Source: Bacillota bacterium
Lineage (GTDB): Bacteria; Bacillota; Clostridia; Christensenellales; UBA3700
Length of the DNA stretch: 32,101 nt
Assembly: GCA_023396095.1 (NCBI GenBank)
Contig: JAEWXG010000028.1
Location: 1-32,101 of the forward strand
Reading direction: 5' to 3'
Below are positions 7,890 to 17,008 of the stretch, in pieces. Both the position numbers and the translations under genes were made by a program. Position 1 is the stretch's first letter. Every line of letters begins with the position of its first letter. Below the pieces are notes generated by a model, which was not told the origin of the DNA, did no database searches, and saw only the letters and a program-made list of their open reading frames with translations.

Positions 7890-8183
7890 TTATTCCAATA
7901 TGTGTTTAAAATTATCCTTATTAGTTTTCTTATAAATCACTGCTGTTTTACCTTTTGTCTCAACCAATTCGGCCCCCAACAAATTTGCAAGTTGATATCC
8001 GGATTCCTTAATATCTAAATTTGCATTGTCTAGTATAGCAATTTTCATCAATTCATGCGCATTAAGATAATTATCCATTTGCTCGATAATAGTACTGCTT
8101 ATTCCATCTTTCCCAACATTAAAAACTGCCTTTTTTGTAGATGCCAAGCCTCTTAGCTTTGCTCTATCTTTGTTATTTAACAT
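7890..8183 (-). CDS. yhbY: YhbY-family RNA-binding protein (CRM domain)
   Basis: A 97-residue single CRM-domain protein thought to act in 50S ribosome assembly. MLNNKDRAKLRGLA, NVGKDGISSTIIEQMD, LNAHELMKIAIL and a late GAELVETKGKTAVIYKK match the YhbY pattern (KG/KDG loop, aRELiKv, iGr..vlYr). I start at ATG 8183, with AGGTG 6 nt upstream; an in-frame GTG at 8192 would add three residues. It directly follows obgE, fitting a joint role in large-subunit maturation. Confidence 0.9.
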   Translation of the reverse strand: MLNNKDRAKLRGLASTKKAVFNVGKDGISSTIIEQMDNYLNAHELMKIAILDNANLDIKESGYQLANLLGAELVETKGKTAVIYKKTNKDNFKHILE

Positions 8184-8192
8184 ACATATCAC

Positions 8193-9461
8193 CTAATCTA
8201 ATATTTCAAATTCAATACCGTGCAATCTAACAGTAGAACCATCAACTGCACCTTTTCTTCTCAATTCGTCAATTACACCTTTGTCTTTTAAATATTTTTG
8301 AAAATATGTAAAAGAATCATAATCAGTTAATACAACATTACGTAGTAAACATCTCACTAACCCACCATCTACAATAAATGCCCCATCATCACTACGTGTA
8401 ATTGTAAATTCGTTTGGATCATCTTTCTCATATTCATATGGTTCATAGTCGATTGGCTTCGCAGGTGGAATCAAACTCAATTCATAAATAATCTTATTTA
8501 GTAATTCCTGTATACCTTCATTTGTTACCGCTGAAATAACAATGCACTCCTTTTTAACTTTCTTTTTAAAATTATTTACAATTTTTTCTCTATCTTCTGC
8601 TGGAATCAAGTCAATTTTATTCAAACAAATTATTTGAGTTTTATAAGTCAACTCTTTGGAAAATTCACCTAATTCCTTATTTATTAATTTATAATCTTTA
8701 TATGGATCTCTCCCTTCAATACCTGAAATATCAACTACATGAACTAATAGTCTCACTCTTTCAATATGTCTTAAAAAATGATGTCCTAATCCTGCCCCTT
8801 GTGATGCCCCCTCAATTAATCCTGGGATATCGGCTATAACAAAGTTGTTATAGTTATATTGAACAACTCCCATATTAGGAGATAGTGTCGTAAAATGATA
8901 GTTCGCAATTTTAGGTCTTGCTGCCGTTGTCACAGATAATAATGTCGATTTCCCAACATTTGGAAAACCAATTAATCCAACATCAGCAATCGTTTTTAGT
9001 TCAAGAATTAACTCCCTTTCCTTTGTTACTTCTCCATCTTGCGCAAAATGTGGAGCCTTTCTTTTTGGTGTTGCAAATCTTGCATTACCTTTTCCACCTT
9101 GTCCACCTTTTAATAAAACCACCTTCGTATCAGGATAAAACATATCAACCAAGATTCTACCAGTGTTTTTATCTTTAATTAATGTACCTTGTGGAACTTT
9201 TAATATAATATCTTTACCGGACTTGCCAGCACAGTTTTTATTAGCTCCATTATTCCCATTTTCTGCTCTAAAATGTTTTGTATATCTATAGTCAGAAAGA
9301 TTAGTCATATTTTTATCAACTATAAAAATTATGTCTCCACCTTTCCCTCCATCTCCGCCATCAGGACCTCCTTTGGAAACATATTTTTCCGTATGAAAGG
9401 AAATGGCTCCATTCCCGCCATTCCCAGGTTTTACAAATATTGTAGCTAAATCTAAAAACAT
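8193..9461 (-). CDS. obgE: Obg family GTPase ObgE/CgtA
   Basis: A 422-residue GTPase of 50S assembly and stress control. The glycine-rich Obg fold occupies about residues 1-158 (KPGNGGNG, GGPDGGDGGKGGD, GGQGGKGN). The G domain follows, with G1 GFPNVGKS at 165-172, G3 DIPGLIEGA and G4 NKID. The C-terminal OCT domain covers about 345-422, as in Gram-positive Obg proteins. Length is normal. Ends immediately before yhbY. Confidence 0.97.
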   Translation of the reverse strand: MFLDLATIFVKPGNGGNGAISFHTEKYVSKGGPDGGDGGKGGDIIFIVDKNMTNLSDYRYTKHFRAENGNNGANKNCAGKSGKDIILKVPQGTLIKDKNTGRILVDMFYPDTKVVLLKGGQGGKGNARFATPKRKAPHFAQDGEVTKERELILELKTIADVGLIGFPNVGKSTLLSVTTAARPKIANYHFTTLSPNMGVVQYNYNNFVIADIPGLIEGASQGAGLGHHFLRHIERVRLLVHVVDISGIEGRDPYKDYKLINKELGEFSKELTYKTQIICLNKIDLIPAEDREKIVNNFKKKVKKECIVISAVTNEGIQELLNKIIYELSLIPPAKPIDYEPYEYEKDDPNEFTITRSDDGAFIVDGGLVRCLLRNVVLTDYDSFTYFQKYLKDKGVIDELRRKGAVDGSTVRLHGIEFEILD

Positions 9462-9465
9462 TAAA

Positions 9466-10839
9466 TTATCCTTTTAACTTTGCAATTATTGATTTTGCCG
9501 CTAATCTTCCTGCACCCATTGCTAGAATAACTGTGGCAGCTCCTGTAACCGCATCTCCTCCTGCATAGATTCCATCAATTGAAGTCTTCATTGTATCTTC
9601 ATCAACAACAATCGTTCCCTTCTTTGTCGTTTCAAGTTCTTGACAAGTTTGCTTTATTAAAGGATTTGGAGAAGTTCCTAAAGCTACTATTACTTGATCT
9701 ACATTAAGAACGAAAGTTTCTCCTTCTATTGGGATTGGTCTTGCACGACCACTGGCGTCGAGTTCTCCCAATTTCATCCTTTGACATTTTAATCCTTCAA
9801 CAGTTGTTGTCCCTAAAACTTCTAATGGTGCAGCCAACAACTCTAGTTTAATTCCTTCTTCAATAGCATGCTCTATTTCTTCTAATCGCGCTGGCATTTC
9901 TTCTCTTGATCTTCTATAAACTATATAAACATCTGATGCCCCTAATCTCAAAGCTGTTCTTGCAGCATCCATTGCAACATTTCCTGCTCCAATAACTGCA
10001 ACTTTCTTCCCTTTATTAATAGGGGTAATTGACCCTTCCTTATATGCTCCCATTAAATTTACTCTTGTTAAAAACTCATTAGCAGAATATACACCATTCA
10101 AATTTTCGCCCGGGATTCCCATGAATACTGGCAATCCAGCACCTGACCCAATAAAAATTGCATCGTACTCCTCTTTGAGTTGTTCAACTGTTATAGTCTT
10201 TCCTACAATGGTATTTAATTCAAATTTAACACCCAAAGCTTTTAAACCATTAATTTCTTTTTCAACAACTTCTTTCTTTGGCAATCTAAATTCTGGTATT
10301 CCATAAGTTAAAACTCCACCTGTTTTATGGAAAGCTTCAAAAATTGTAACATCTAAGCCATTCATTGCACATTCACCTGCACAACTTAAACCTGCTGGCC
10401 CAGAACCAATAACTGCAACCTTTTTATTTATCTTTTCAACATTTAAAACTTTTGGCTCTTTTGATAGTGCATAATCTCCTACATATCTTTCAAGTGCTCC
10501 AATAGCAACTGACCCACCCAATTTTTCTTTTCTAACACATAACGACTCACATTGTTTTTCCTGTGGGCAAACTCTTCCGCAAATAGCCGGCAAAGAATTC
10601 GTTGCTTTAATTATATCAACAGCTTCATCTAGTTTATCCTCTGTTAGAGCTTTAATAAACATTGGTATACGAACACCAACTGGGCATCCATTCATACAAG
10701 GTGCATTTTTACAATTAATACATCTTGCAGCTTCATCTTTCATTAATTCATAAGTAAAGCCTAATGAAACCTCATTAAAATTTTTACCTCTTTCAATAGA
10801 ATCTTGTGTTATAACACTATTTCTTGGTCCTTTGTTCAT
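9466..10839 (-). CDS. nfnB: NADH-dependent ferredoxin:NADP+ oxidoreductase, large subunit (NfnB / GltA-like)
   Basis: A 457-residue flavoprotein. The N-terminal cluster domain has C40, C43, C48, C52 and C87, C91, C97, C101, which would hold two [4Fe-4S] clusters. Two dinucleotide folds follow: VAVIGSGPAGLSCA for FAD and VAVIGAGNVAMDAAR for NADP(H); GIYAGGDAVTGAATV closes the FAD site. This is the glutamate synthase small-subunit family. Pairing with the adjacent 2Fe-2S flavoprotein, and the absence of a large glutamate synthase subunit, point to Nfn, which by flavin bifurcation couples NADH and reduced ferredoxin to NADP+ reduction. The start overlaps the nfnA stop (TAATG). A sulfide dehydrogenase (SudA) role is an alternative. 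Confidence 0.85.
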   Translation of the reverse strand: MNKGPRNSVITQDSIERGKNFNEVSLGFTYELMKDEAARCINCKNAPCMNGCPVGVRIPMFIKALTEDKLDEAVDIIKATNSLPAICGRVCPQEKQCESLCVRKEKLGGSVAIGALERYVGDYALSKEPKVLNVEKINKKVAVIGSGPAGLSCAGECAMNGLDVTIFEAFHKTGGVLTYGIPEFRLPKKEVVEKEINGLKALGVKFELNTIVGKTITVEQLKEEYDAIFIGSGAGLPVFMGIPGENLNGVYSANEFLTRVNLMGAYKEGSITPINKGKKVAVIGAGNVAMDAARTALRLGASDVYIVYRRSREEMPARLEEIEHAIEEGIKLELLAAPLEVLGTTTVEGLKCQRMKLGELDASGRARPIPIEGETFVLNVDQVIVALGTSPNPLIKQTCQELETTKKGTIVVDEDTMKTSIDGIYAGGDAVTGAATVILAMGAGRLAAKSIIAKLKG

Positions 10840-11678
10840 TATTTGCCCTCCTTACTAATTTCAGAATTTCTTATATAACAATTGTGCTCATGCTCTTTAT
10901 AGTATCTAGATCTATTCATCGATTCATCAAAGGCAACAAGATGTCCATCAAATTCTGGGCCATCAACACAAGCGTATTTTATTTGCCCATCTACAGTTAA
11001 TCTGCAACCACCACACATTCCTGTACCGTCAACCATAGTACTGTTCATACTAACAATCGTTTTAATCCCATATTTTTTTGTCAACTCTGACACTACTTTC
11101 ATCATTATCATCGGGCCAACAGCAAACACACAATCATAATTTGCACCAGCCTGAATTCTCTCTTCTAATTTCGTTGTTACAAATCCTTGTGTTCCATAAC
11201 TACCATCATCAGTTACAATATATAAATTTTTGGAATTAGCTTTAAATTCATCTTCATACATTATTAAATCTTTTGTTTTTGCTCCAACAATAACATCGCA
11301 AGGTTTTCCTTGTTGCATTCTACTTTTAGCTTGTGGATAAATAACTGCTGTACCTATACCACCACCAACTAAGCAAACATTTTCATATTTAGATAAATCT
11401 GTAGGATGTCCTAAAGGACCGGCAACTGCAAAAACAGAATCGCCAGGTTTTAACTTTGCAAGTTCTGAAGTCGTATATCCTATTGTTTGAATTAATAAAG
11501 TTAATTCTCCCTTTTCTTTATCCATATCACAAATTGTAAAAGGAACTCTTTCACCATCTTCTGATAATAAAACCATTACAAATTGCCCAGGATGCGCATT
11601 TCTAACAACTTTTGGAGCATCAAAAACATATTCCTTAACATTTGGTGCTAATTGTCTAATTCTTAAAATTTTAACCAT
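10839..11678 (-). CDS. nfnA: NADH-dependent ferredoxin:NADP+ oxidoreductase, small subunit (NfnA / SudB-like)
   Basis: A 279-residue FAD/NAD-binding protein of the ferredoxin reductase fold. RVPFTICD belongs to the flavin site and LVGGGIGTAVIYPQAK to the NAD site. The C-terminal DGTGMCGGC...YAC carries C222, C225 and C237, with D217 nearby. In characterised Thermotoga NfnA three Cys and one Asp hold a [2Fe-2S] cluster, so the pattern fits. I start at ATG 11678, with AGGTG 7 nt upstream overlapping the nth stop, instead of a TTG at 11684. Subunit order and overlap with nfnB match known Nfn operons; dihydroorotate dehydrogenase electron-transfer subunits are related, but no pyrD is here. Confidence 0.85.
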   Translation of the reverse strand: MVKILRIRQLAPNVKEYVFDAPKVVRNAHPGQFVMVLLSEDGERVPFTICDMDKEKGELTLLIQTIGYTTSELAKLKPGDSVFAVAGPLGHPTDLSKYENVCLVGGGIGTAVIYPQAKSRMQQGKPCDVIVGAKTKDLIMYEDEFKANSKNLYIVTDDGSYGTQGFVTTKLEERIQAGANYDCVFAVGPMIMMKVVSELTKKYGIKTIVSMNSTMVDGTGMCGGCRLTVDGQIKYACVDGPEFDGHLVAFDESMNRSRYYKEHEHNCYIRNSEISKEGK

Positions 11679-11684
11679 TATCAA

Positions 11685-12347
11685 TCACCTCTTTTTATTT
11701 TCATTAGCCCAATTACAATATTCTTCTATTGGACAAATTTCACACTTTGGAGATTGTGCTGTGCACACATATCTACCTTGAAAAATAAGAACATGATGAA
11801 AATGTGACCAATCTTTTTTCGGTATAATTCTCATCAATTGTTCTTCTGTTTCCTTAACATTTTTAGAACTTACTAGTCCTACTCTATTACTGACACGATG
11901 AACGTGTGTGTCTACCGCAATAGCATCACCGCCAAAAGCGACAGAATATACAACATTTGCAGTTTTTCTTCCTACACCAGGCAATTTTTCCAATTCTTCT
12001 TGTGTTGTTGGTAATTGACCGTTATATCTATTTAATATCGCATTTGATACCGCAATAATATTTTTTGCCTTATTTTTATAAAATCCTGTAGAATAAATAG
12101 CTTTTTCTATATCTTCACTACTAGCATTTGCAAAATCTTCCGGCTTATTATAGGTTTTAAACAATTCATTTGTAACAATATTAACTCTCTTATCTGTACA
12201 TTGAGCAGATAATATAACTGCCACAAGTAATTCAAAATCCGTTGAGTGATTTAATTCACATTTTGCATCTTTATGATAAGAGCTTAATAATTTCAAAATT
12301 TTATTATTTTTATCGTCTTGCTTTGTTAAATTTTTTTCTAAGTTCAT
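11685..12347 (-). CDS. nth: Endonuclease III (DNA glycosylase / AP lyase)
   Basis: A base-excision repair enzyme for oxidised pyrimidines. Seen in it: LVAVILSAQCTD, the helix-hairpin-helix LPGVGRKTANVV with the catalytic Lys, and AVDTHVHRVSNR with the catalytic Asp. The C-terminal C-x6-C-x2-C-x5-C (from CTAQSPKC to EEYC) is for the [4Fe-4S] cluster. The start is uncertain. ATG 12347 gives 220 residues, near the family norm; an in-frame TTG at 12374 would add nine residues not expected in the family. It lies between the S41 peptidase and nfnA in the same run. Confidence 0.92.
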   Translation of the reverse strand: MNLEKNLTKQDDKNNKILKLLSSYHKDAKCELNHSTDFELLVAVILSAQCTDKRVNIVTNELFKTYNKPEDFANASSEDIEKAIYSTGFYKNKAKNIIAVSNAILNRYNGQLPTTQEELEKLPGVGRKTANVVYSVAFGGDAIAVDTHVHRVSNRVGLVSSKNVKETEEQLMRIIPKKDWSHFHHVLIFQGRYVCTAQSPKCEICPIEEYCNWANENKKR

Positions 12348-12382
12348 TCTATCAATTTGTTCCCATTTATTCAATCATCTAT

Positions 12383-13819
12383 TTACTTTCTTAATAAATA
12401 CAGAGCATTATTTATTATATAATCATCCTTTATATTTTCTTTAAGTAGCTCACTCTCATATGTCATTGGAATATTTGGCAAACTTTCTTCCTCTTCGTCT
12501 GTCAATGATCCATTAGGAACATTAAATACTTTAGGCAAATATCCAATATTATTTATATTTTCCCATCCGCCATCACTCATGACAAAATATTTATTTGTTG
12601 TTAAATGCAATATATATCCATTTTGTAAATCAATTTGTGTTTGAGCAACACCTTTTCCATAAGTTTTTCTACCTACTAATGCGACCATTTTCCCATTATT
12701 GAAAATATTATTTTGTAAAATTCCAATTAAAGCTTCTGCTGCTGATGCTGTATTTTCATTTGCTAAAACAACAAAGTTGATATCATTTCTGTTTGGTAAT
12801 AGTGATTCAGAAGTATTGACATTAGTTATTTGATGCCCGCTAGAAATCTTTGTTGTTGCATTAATTGCAGCAGATTGTTTATTATCTTTTCTTTCATTCT
12901 CAAGCTTTATAAATTCTAAATTACTAAGATCACCTAAAAGTAAAATGACTACTTGCTGGAGAATTTTTAAATCCCCACCTGGGTTGTCTCTTAAATCTAA
13001 AATCAAATGCTTAATTAAATTATTATTTTTAATTGCAGAAATGTCTTTTCTAAATTGTTCAAAAACTTCCACATCACTAAAACTCTCAAAAGAAACAAGC
13101 GCTGTATCCTCATCTACTATTGTTAATGTTGGACTATTTGTTATATCATACAATTTTTTATTTACTGCAAATTTTAAATATTTACTTTGTGTTAAACTTT
13201 CAAATCTTTCAACAACTAATTCAAAACTATCTGGAAGATTATTCAAAACTTCCACATAACTCTCTTGATCTAATCCGTCAACAACTATTTGCTTCCCAGA
13301 GACAATATATGAATGTAACATATCACCTCTTTTAATCTTCTTCTCATCCTCCGTTAAAGCCGCACCATTAACTTCCTCAATAAATGTTGAATCAATCATT
13401 GCTTCATCAAAAAACCCGCTTACAATATATTTGCGATAAAAATTTGATTTTATATATAAGCCAATTTTTTTAACTTGCAATAACTCAGATATATATCCTG
13501 GTAATAGCGACTTTTTCAAAATAGTTGAATATGGGTCTAAAGCTAATAACATTCCGTTACTTGCATTTAGATTCATGTTTTCTAAATCTTTTTTGGTAAT
13601 ATCGCGATAATAATTTTCAATAATTGCTTTGTATACTGATTCTGGCAATGAAATATTCTCTTCATACTTTGAAGAAGAAGAACTAGAAGTTGTTTTATTC
13701 GCGTTTTTACCTTCCACATATCCTAAAGTTGAAGATATACCCACTAATATTAAAACTAAAACAACTATTGCGGTTGTTTGTAATTTACTTTTAAAAATAT
13801 TCTTTTTTTCGTTGTACAT
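12383..13819 (-). CDS. Membrane-anchored S41 family C-terminal processing peptidase
   Basis: A 478-residue protease. One membrane anchor lies at residues about 14-34, followed by a Ser-rich linker (45-50), so the catalytic part should be outside the cell. A PDZ-like region (about 110-205) precedes the S41 core: LILDLRDNPGGD, then NENTASAAEA with the nucleophile S359, then YGKGVAQ with K389 and Q393, matching the Ser-Lys-Gln arrangement of CtpB. The family motif SASASE is reduced here to TASAAE, and the Ser-Lys interval is about 5 residues longer than usual. Substrate unknown. It begins 6 bp after the methyltransferase stop. Confidence 0.85.
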   Translation of the reverse strand: MYNEKKNIFKSKLQTTAIVVLVLILVGISSTLGYVEGKNANKTTSSSSSSKYEENISLPESVYKAIIENYYRDITKKDLENMNLNASNGMLLALDPYSTILKKSLLPGYISELLQVKKIGLYIKSNFYRKYIVSGFFDEAMIDSTFIEEVNGAALTEDEKKIKRGDMLHSYIVSGKQIVVDGLDQESYVEVLNNLPDSFELVVERFESLTQSKYLKFAVNKKLYDITNSPTLTIVDEDTALVSFESFSDVEVFEQFRKDISAIKNNNLIKHLILDLRDNPGGDLKILQQVVILLLGDLSNLEFIKLENERKDNKQSAAINATTKISSGHQITNVNTSESLLPNRNDINFVVLANENTASAAEALIGILQNNIFNNGKMVALVGRKTYGKGVAQTQIDLQNGYILHLTTNKYFVMSDGGWENINNIGYLPKVFNVPNGSLTDEEEESLPNIPMTYESELLKENIKDDYIINNALYLLRK

Positions 13820-13825
13820 AATTTT

Positions 13826-14611
13826 TTATTTTGACACTTTTAATAAAAAAAGGCCATCTCCTATCCCATCAATATCTGTTTCTAATATTACTTTATATCC
13901 AATAGATTTTACTGTCTCTCTTAACCACTCTTTTGTTACTAAATATTCATTGTCTCTATTTGCTACTAACTCCCCGGCGAAATATTCATGATCACCACAA
14001 TATCTAGCAATATCATGGGCCCTCTGAATAGATTCATCATCTATCCCATCTAAAACATTCCAAAAGGTACTTGCCACCCCTTCTCTTCTCCTATCTGTAA
14101 ACAAATTTAATATTTTTTCTTTATTCTCTTTTGTTTGTTTCTCGTCTTGAATGAAAGTCTCTGTAATACACAAATATGAACTATTATTGGCAACATTAAA
14201 ATAATCTTTTAAAAACTTTATTTTGTTTTCCAAAGGATCAGGGATGTGATGAAAAGCAAATAATAAAAATGTGAAGTCTTCGCCGGCATAAAGTTTTTGA
14301 ATATTTAAAATATCTTCAACAGCAAATACCACATTATCTAATTTTTCTTCCATAACACTAAGATTAGCTTTTTTTACAACATTTTCTCGTACATCAATCC
14401 CGCGAATTTTGGCGATTTTGTTGTCTTTAGCTATTTTTATTGAAGTTGATCCTATAGCAGAACCTAATTCTAAAATGTTTTTTGCTTTTGTCAATTTAAT
14501 TAATTTTACTATGGCATTTTGCATAGCGACATAATAACTTGCATTTCCTAAAAACTTCGAGAAAGCTTCCTCATTATTATAAAAACTAGGTGTCAATACG
14601 TAATCTTTTTC
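13826..14611 (-). CDS. Class I SAM-dependent methyltransferase
   Basis: About 261 residues. ILELGSAIGSTSIKIA is the SAM-binding glycine motif I, followed by GIDVRENVVKKA (acidic residue after strand 2) and FAFHHIPDP in the motif IV region. The substrate cannot be told. I prefer the GTG at 14611, because GGAG lies 5 nt upstream and the peptide then begins (M)EKDYVLTPSFYNN; a TTG at 14659 is in frame but has no site. It is the first gene of the nine-gene minus-strand run and is divergent from the HD nucleotidase. The C-terminal ~110 residues are not a recognised domain. Confidence 0.7.
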   Translation of the reverse strand, partial: EKDYVLTPSFYNNEEAFSKFLGNASYYVAMQNAIVKLIKLTKAKNILELGSAIGSTSIKIAKDNKIAKIRGIDVRENVVKKANLSVMEEKLDNVVFAVEDILNIQKLYAGEDFTFLLFAFHHIPDPLENKIKFLKDYFNVANNSSYLCITETFIQDEKQTKENKEKILNLFTDRRREGVASTFWNVLDGIDDESIQRAHDIARYCGDHEYFAGELVANRDNEYLVTKEWLRETVKSIGYKVILETDIDGIGDGLFLLKVSK

Positions 14612-14819
14612 CACTATTTCTCCATATGATATATGTACTATATTAGCACATAATAACAATTATACACGCATGCATGTTTATTTTAACTGCAATAAAACTT
14701 ATGTTCAACAACATTTTTCAATGCTCTCAACATAAAATGTAATTTAAAAATTTTTTATTGTCTTGAGAATTCTTATTTTATGTTAAAATGTTAATATCAA
14801 ATTTACAGCGAGGCTTAAC

Positions 14820-15404
14820 ATGTATAATTTTTTTGCTTACTTGGGCAGAATGAAATTTATTGAACGTTGGTCACTTATGAGAAACTCATATAAAGAAAAT
14901 ATAATGCAACATAGTTGTGAGGTTGCACAAATCGCCTTCGCTCTTGCCGAAATCGGTAATACATTTTTTAATAAACAATATGATTCCTACAAAATATCAA
15001 CCAGTGCTCTTTTTCACGAAATTTCAGAAGTCTTAACTGGAGATTTACCTACTCCTATTAAATATTATGACGATGAAATTAAAAAGGCATATAAAAAAAT
15101 CGAAGCTGTATCAGAAAAGAAATTGCTTAATACTTTACCTATAGAACTTCAAAATTCATTTCACAATATATCATTCAAAAAAAATACTGAGGAATATTTT
15201 TTAATTAAAGCTGCAGATAAATTTTCCGCATATATTAAATGTTTAGAGGAGAATAAAACTGGCAATACTGATTTTAAAGAAGCTGAAAAAAGCATCCTGG
15301 ATTCATTAAATGAAATGGCAAAAAAAGCCCCGGAAATTAAATATTTTTTGAAAAATTTCATTCCTCCTTATTCACTTTCAATAGATAAATTAAATGGCAA
15401 ATAA
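14820..15404 (+). CDS. YfbR-like HD-domain 5'-nucleotidase
   Basis: A 194-residue HD-superfamily protein close to YfbR, which removes phosphate from deoxyribonucleoside 5'-monophosphates. RWSLMRNSYKENIMQHS and EVLTGDLPTPIKY are the family signatures. H31 and D133 (KAADK) are in place, but the HD pair reads His66-Glu67 (ALFHEISEV) where YfbR has His-Asp. Glu can still bind metal, so activity is possible but not assured. GAGG lies 6 nt before the ATG. Possible promoter TTGAGA/TTAAAA precedes it at about 14762-14787. It is followed by a strong terminator. Confidence 0.85.
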   Translation: MYNFFAYLGRMKFIERWSLMRNSYKENIMQHSCEVAQIAFALAEIGNTFFNKQYDSYKISTSALFHEISEVLTGDLPTPIKYYDDEIKKAYKKIEAVSEKKLLNTLPIELQNSFHNISFKKNTEEYFLIKAADKFSAYIKCLEENKTGNTDFKEAEKSILDSLNEMAKKAPEIKYFLKNFIPPYSLSIDKLNGK

Positions 15405-15414
15405 GCAATGTATT

Positions 15415-15452
15415 AAATAAAAAGGTGTAGTAGCTACTACACCTTTTTATTT
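15415..15452. terminator. Bidirectional terminator, 38-bp perfect palindrome
   Basis: The sequence from 15415 to 15452 equals its own reverse complement. The GC-containing core GGTGTAGTAGCTACTACACC is flanked by five A on the left and five T on the right. It lies between the stop of the HD gene (+) and the stop of pgi (-), so it can end transcription in both directions. Confidence 0.9.
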
Positions 15453-15467
15453 GTGAAATATCTATCT

Positions 15468-16889
15468 TTATATAATATATTTTCTAGCCTTCTTGATTCC
15501 TTTATTTAGCTCTTTTTTCTTATCTTCAAAACCAGGTTTTCCTAATAATGCATAAGTTGCTTTTTTACCTTCTTCAACACCAGGTTGATTAAATGTGTCA
15601 ATATTTAATAAAGTCCCAGCATATGCTGTTTGTATCATCATTAATTGTAACAATTCGCCTAAAGTAAAGGCATTTACCTCTGGTAAAATAATTGAATTGT
15701 TTAATTTTTCTGCCTTAGTAATTGCATATTCAGTTGCCGCACATTCAGCAGATATTAATTCATTAATTGTGTGTCCTGAAAGGAAATTAACATTTGGTTG
15801 AGTTTCACAACCTTCTGGGATAGGAAGCTCACAATCAAATTCTTCAACTTTAATAAAAGTAATAACTTTGTCATCAGGACCTTCTGTATACAATTGTACT
15901 TGAGAGTGTTGATCTGTTACGCCAAGTGCTTTAACTGGAGTTTGTCCTGTGTGCACTTTTTGTCCACTTAATGATACAGCTTTCCCTAAACTCTCAGCCC
16001 ATAATTGAGCATACCAATCAGAAACAAATTTTAATCTATCAGAATATGGCATCATAACTGAAATATTTCTTCCACTTTGCATTGCTAAATATTGTAAAAT
16101 TGCAAGTGCCATCGCTGGATTATCTTTATAACTGTATGAAGATGAACAAATTTCATCCATATATTGTGCTCCTCTTAATAAACCTTCGATATCTACTTTC
16201 AAAACTGCAGCTGGCAATAATCCAACAGGACATAATTCTGAAAATCTTCCACCAACACCATCAGGAATATAGAACGTTTTATATCCTTCTCTTTTTGCAA
16301 TTTTTATTAATTCTCCTGATGTTTCACTTGTAGTTGCTATTATATGATCTTTAGCCTGAGCTCCTAATTTTGCTTTTAATATTTTATTGATGATCAAATA
16401 TTGAGACATAGTTTCAGATGTTGAGCCACTTTTTGTGATAACATTGAACATAGTTTTTTCAACATCAATAACATCAAATAAGGCAAGCATTCTATCTGGA
16501 TCAATATTATCTTCCACATAAAATTTAGGAGCTTTTCTTTTCCCACGTGGTAAATCATTATAGTGCAAATGGCAAAGTGCCTGGAAAACAGCTATTGGCC
16601 CTAATGCTGAACCGCCAATTCCCAAAACCACAAAATATTCAAATTTGTTTCTAATTTCTTTTGCTGTTGCTAAAATATCATTAACGATTTTTTCTTGGTT
16701 ATATGGCAACTCAGTCCATCCCATCATGCCAGTCCCTCTATTTTTCTTAAATGTGTTAAAAGCATTTTGCATGTTAGGTAACAATTCATCTAATTGAGAA
16801 TCTTTAAATCCTACAGCCTTACTTTGTGCTCCTGCCATCATATTGTTAAAATCAACCTTAATTGTTAAGTTTTTCTTGTTATACTTCAT
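15468..16889 (-). CDS. pgi: Glucose-6-phosphate isomerase
   Basis: A 473-residue glycolytic enzyme interconverting glucose 6-phosphate and fructose 6-phosphate. VVLGIGGSALGP (about 88-98) and ITKSGSTSETM bind the sugar phosphate; VDQHSQVQLYTEGP is the third family block. The C-terminal lysine-rich helix is present. I start at ATG 16889, with a strong GGAGG 6 nt upstream; the longer frame to 16922 adds 11 unlikely residues. It looks monocistronic: there are 119 bp between it and the preceding TIM-barrel gene, and a terminator follows. Confidence 0.96.
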   Translation of the reverse strand: MKYNKKNLTIKVDFNNMMAGAQSKAVGFKDSQLDELLPNMQNAFNTFKKNRGTGMMGWTELPYNQEKIVNDILATAKEIRNKFEYFVVLGIGGSALGPIAVFQALCHLHYNDLPRGKRKAPKFYVEDNIDPDRMLALFDVIDVEKTMFNVITKSGSTSETMSQYLIINKILKAKLGAQAKDHIIATTSETSGELIKIAKREGYKTFYIPDGVGGRFSELCPVGLLPAAVLKVDIEGLLRGAQYMDEICSSSYSYKDNPAMALAILQYLAMQSGRNISVMMPYSDRLKFVSDWYAQLWAESLGKAVSLSGQKVHTGQTPVKALGVTDQHSQVQLYTEGPDDKVITFIKVEEFDCELPIPEGCETQPNVNFLSGHTINELISAECAATEYAITKAEKLNNSIILPEVNAFTLGELLQLMMIQTAYAGTLLNIDTFNQPGVEEGKKATYALLGKPGFEDKKKELNKGIKKARKYII

Positions 16890-17008
16890 TTTAAACCTCC
16901 AAACATTTAAATAATATATCAATAAAAATAACCTATCAACTATATTATTTTGTTTTTTTATGAGAGACTCTCTTAGAACTAAATTTTGTTTAAACTAAAA
17001 CACTTACA

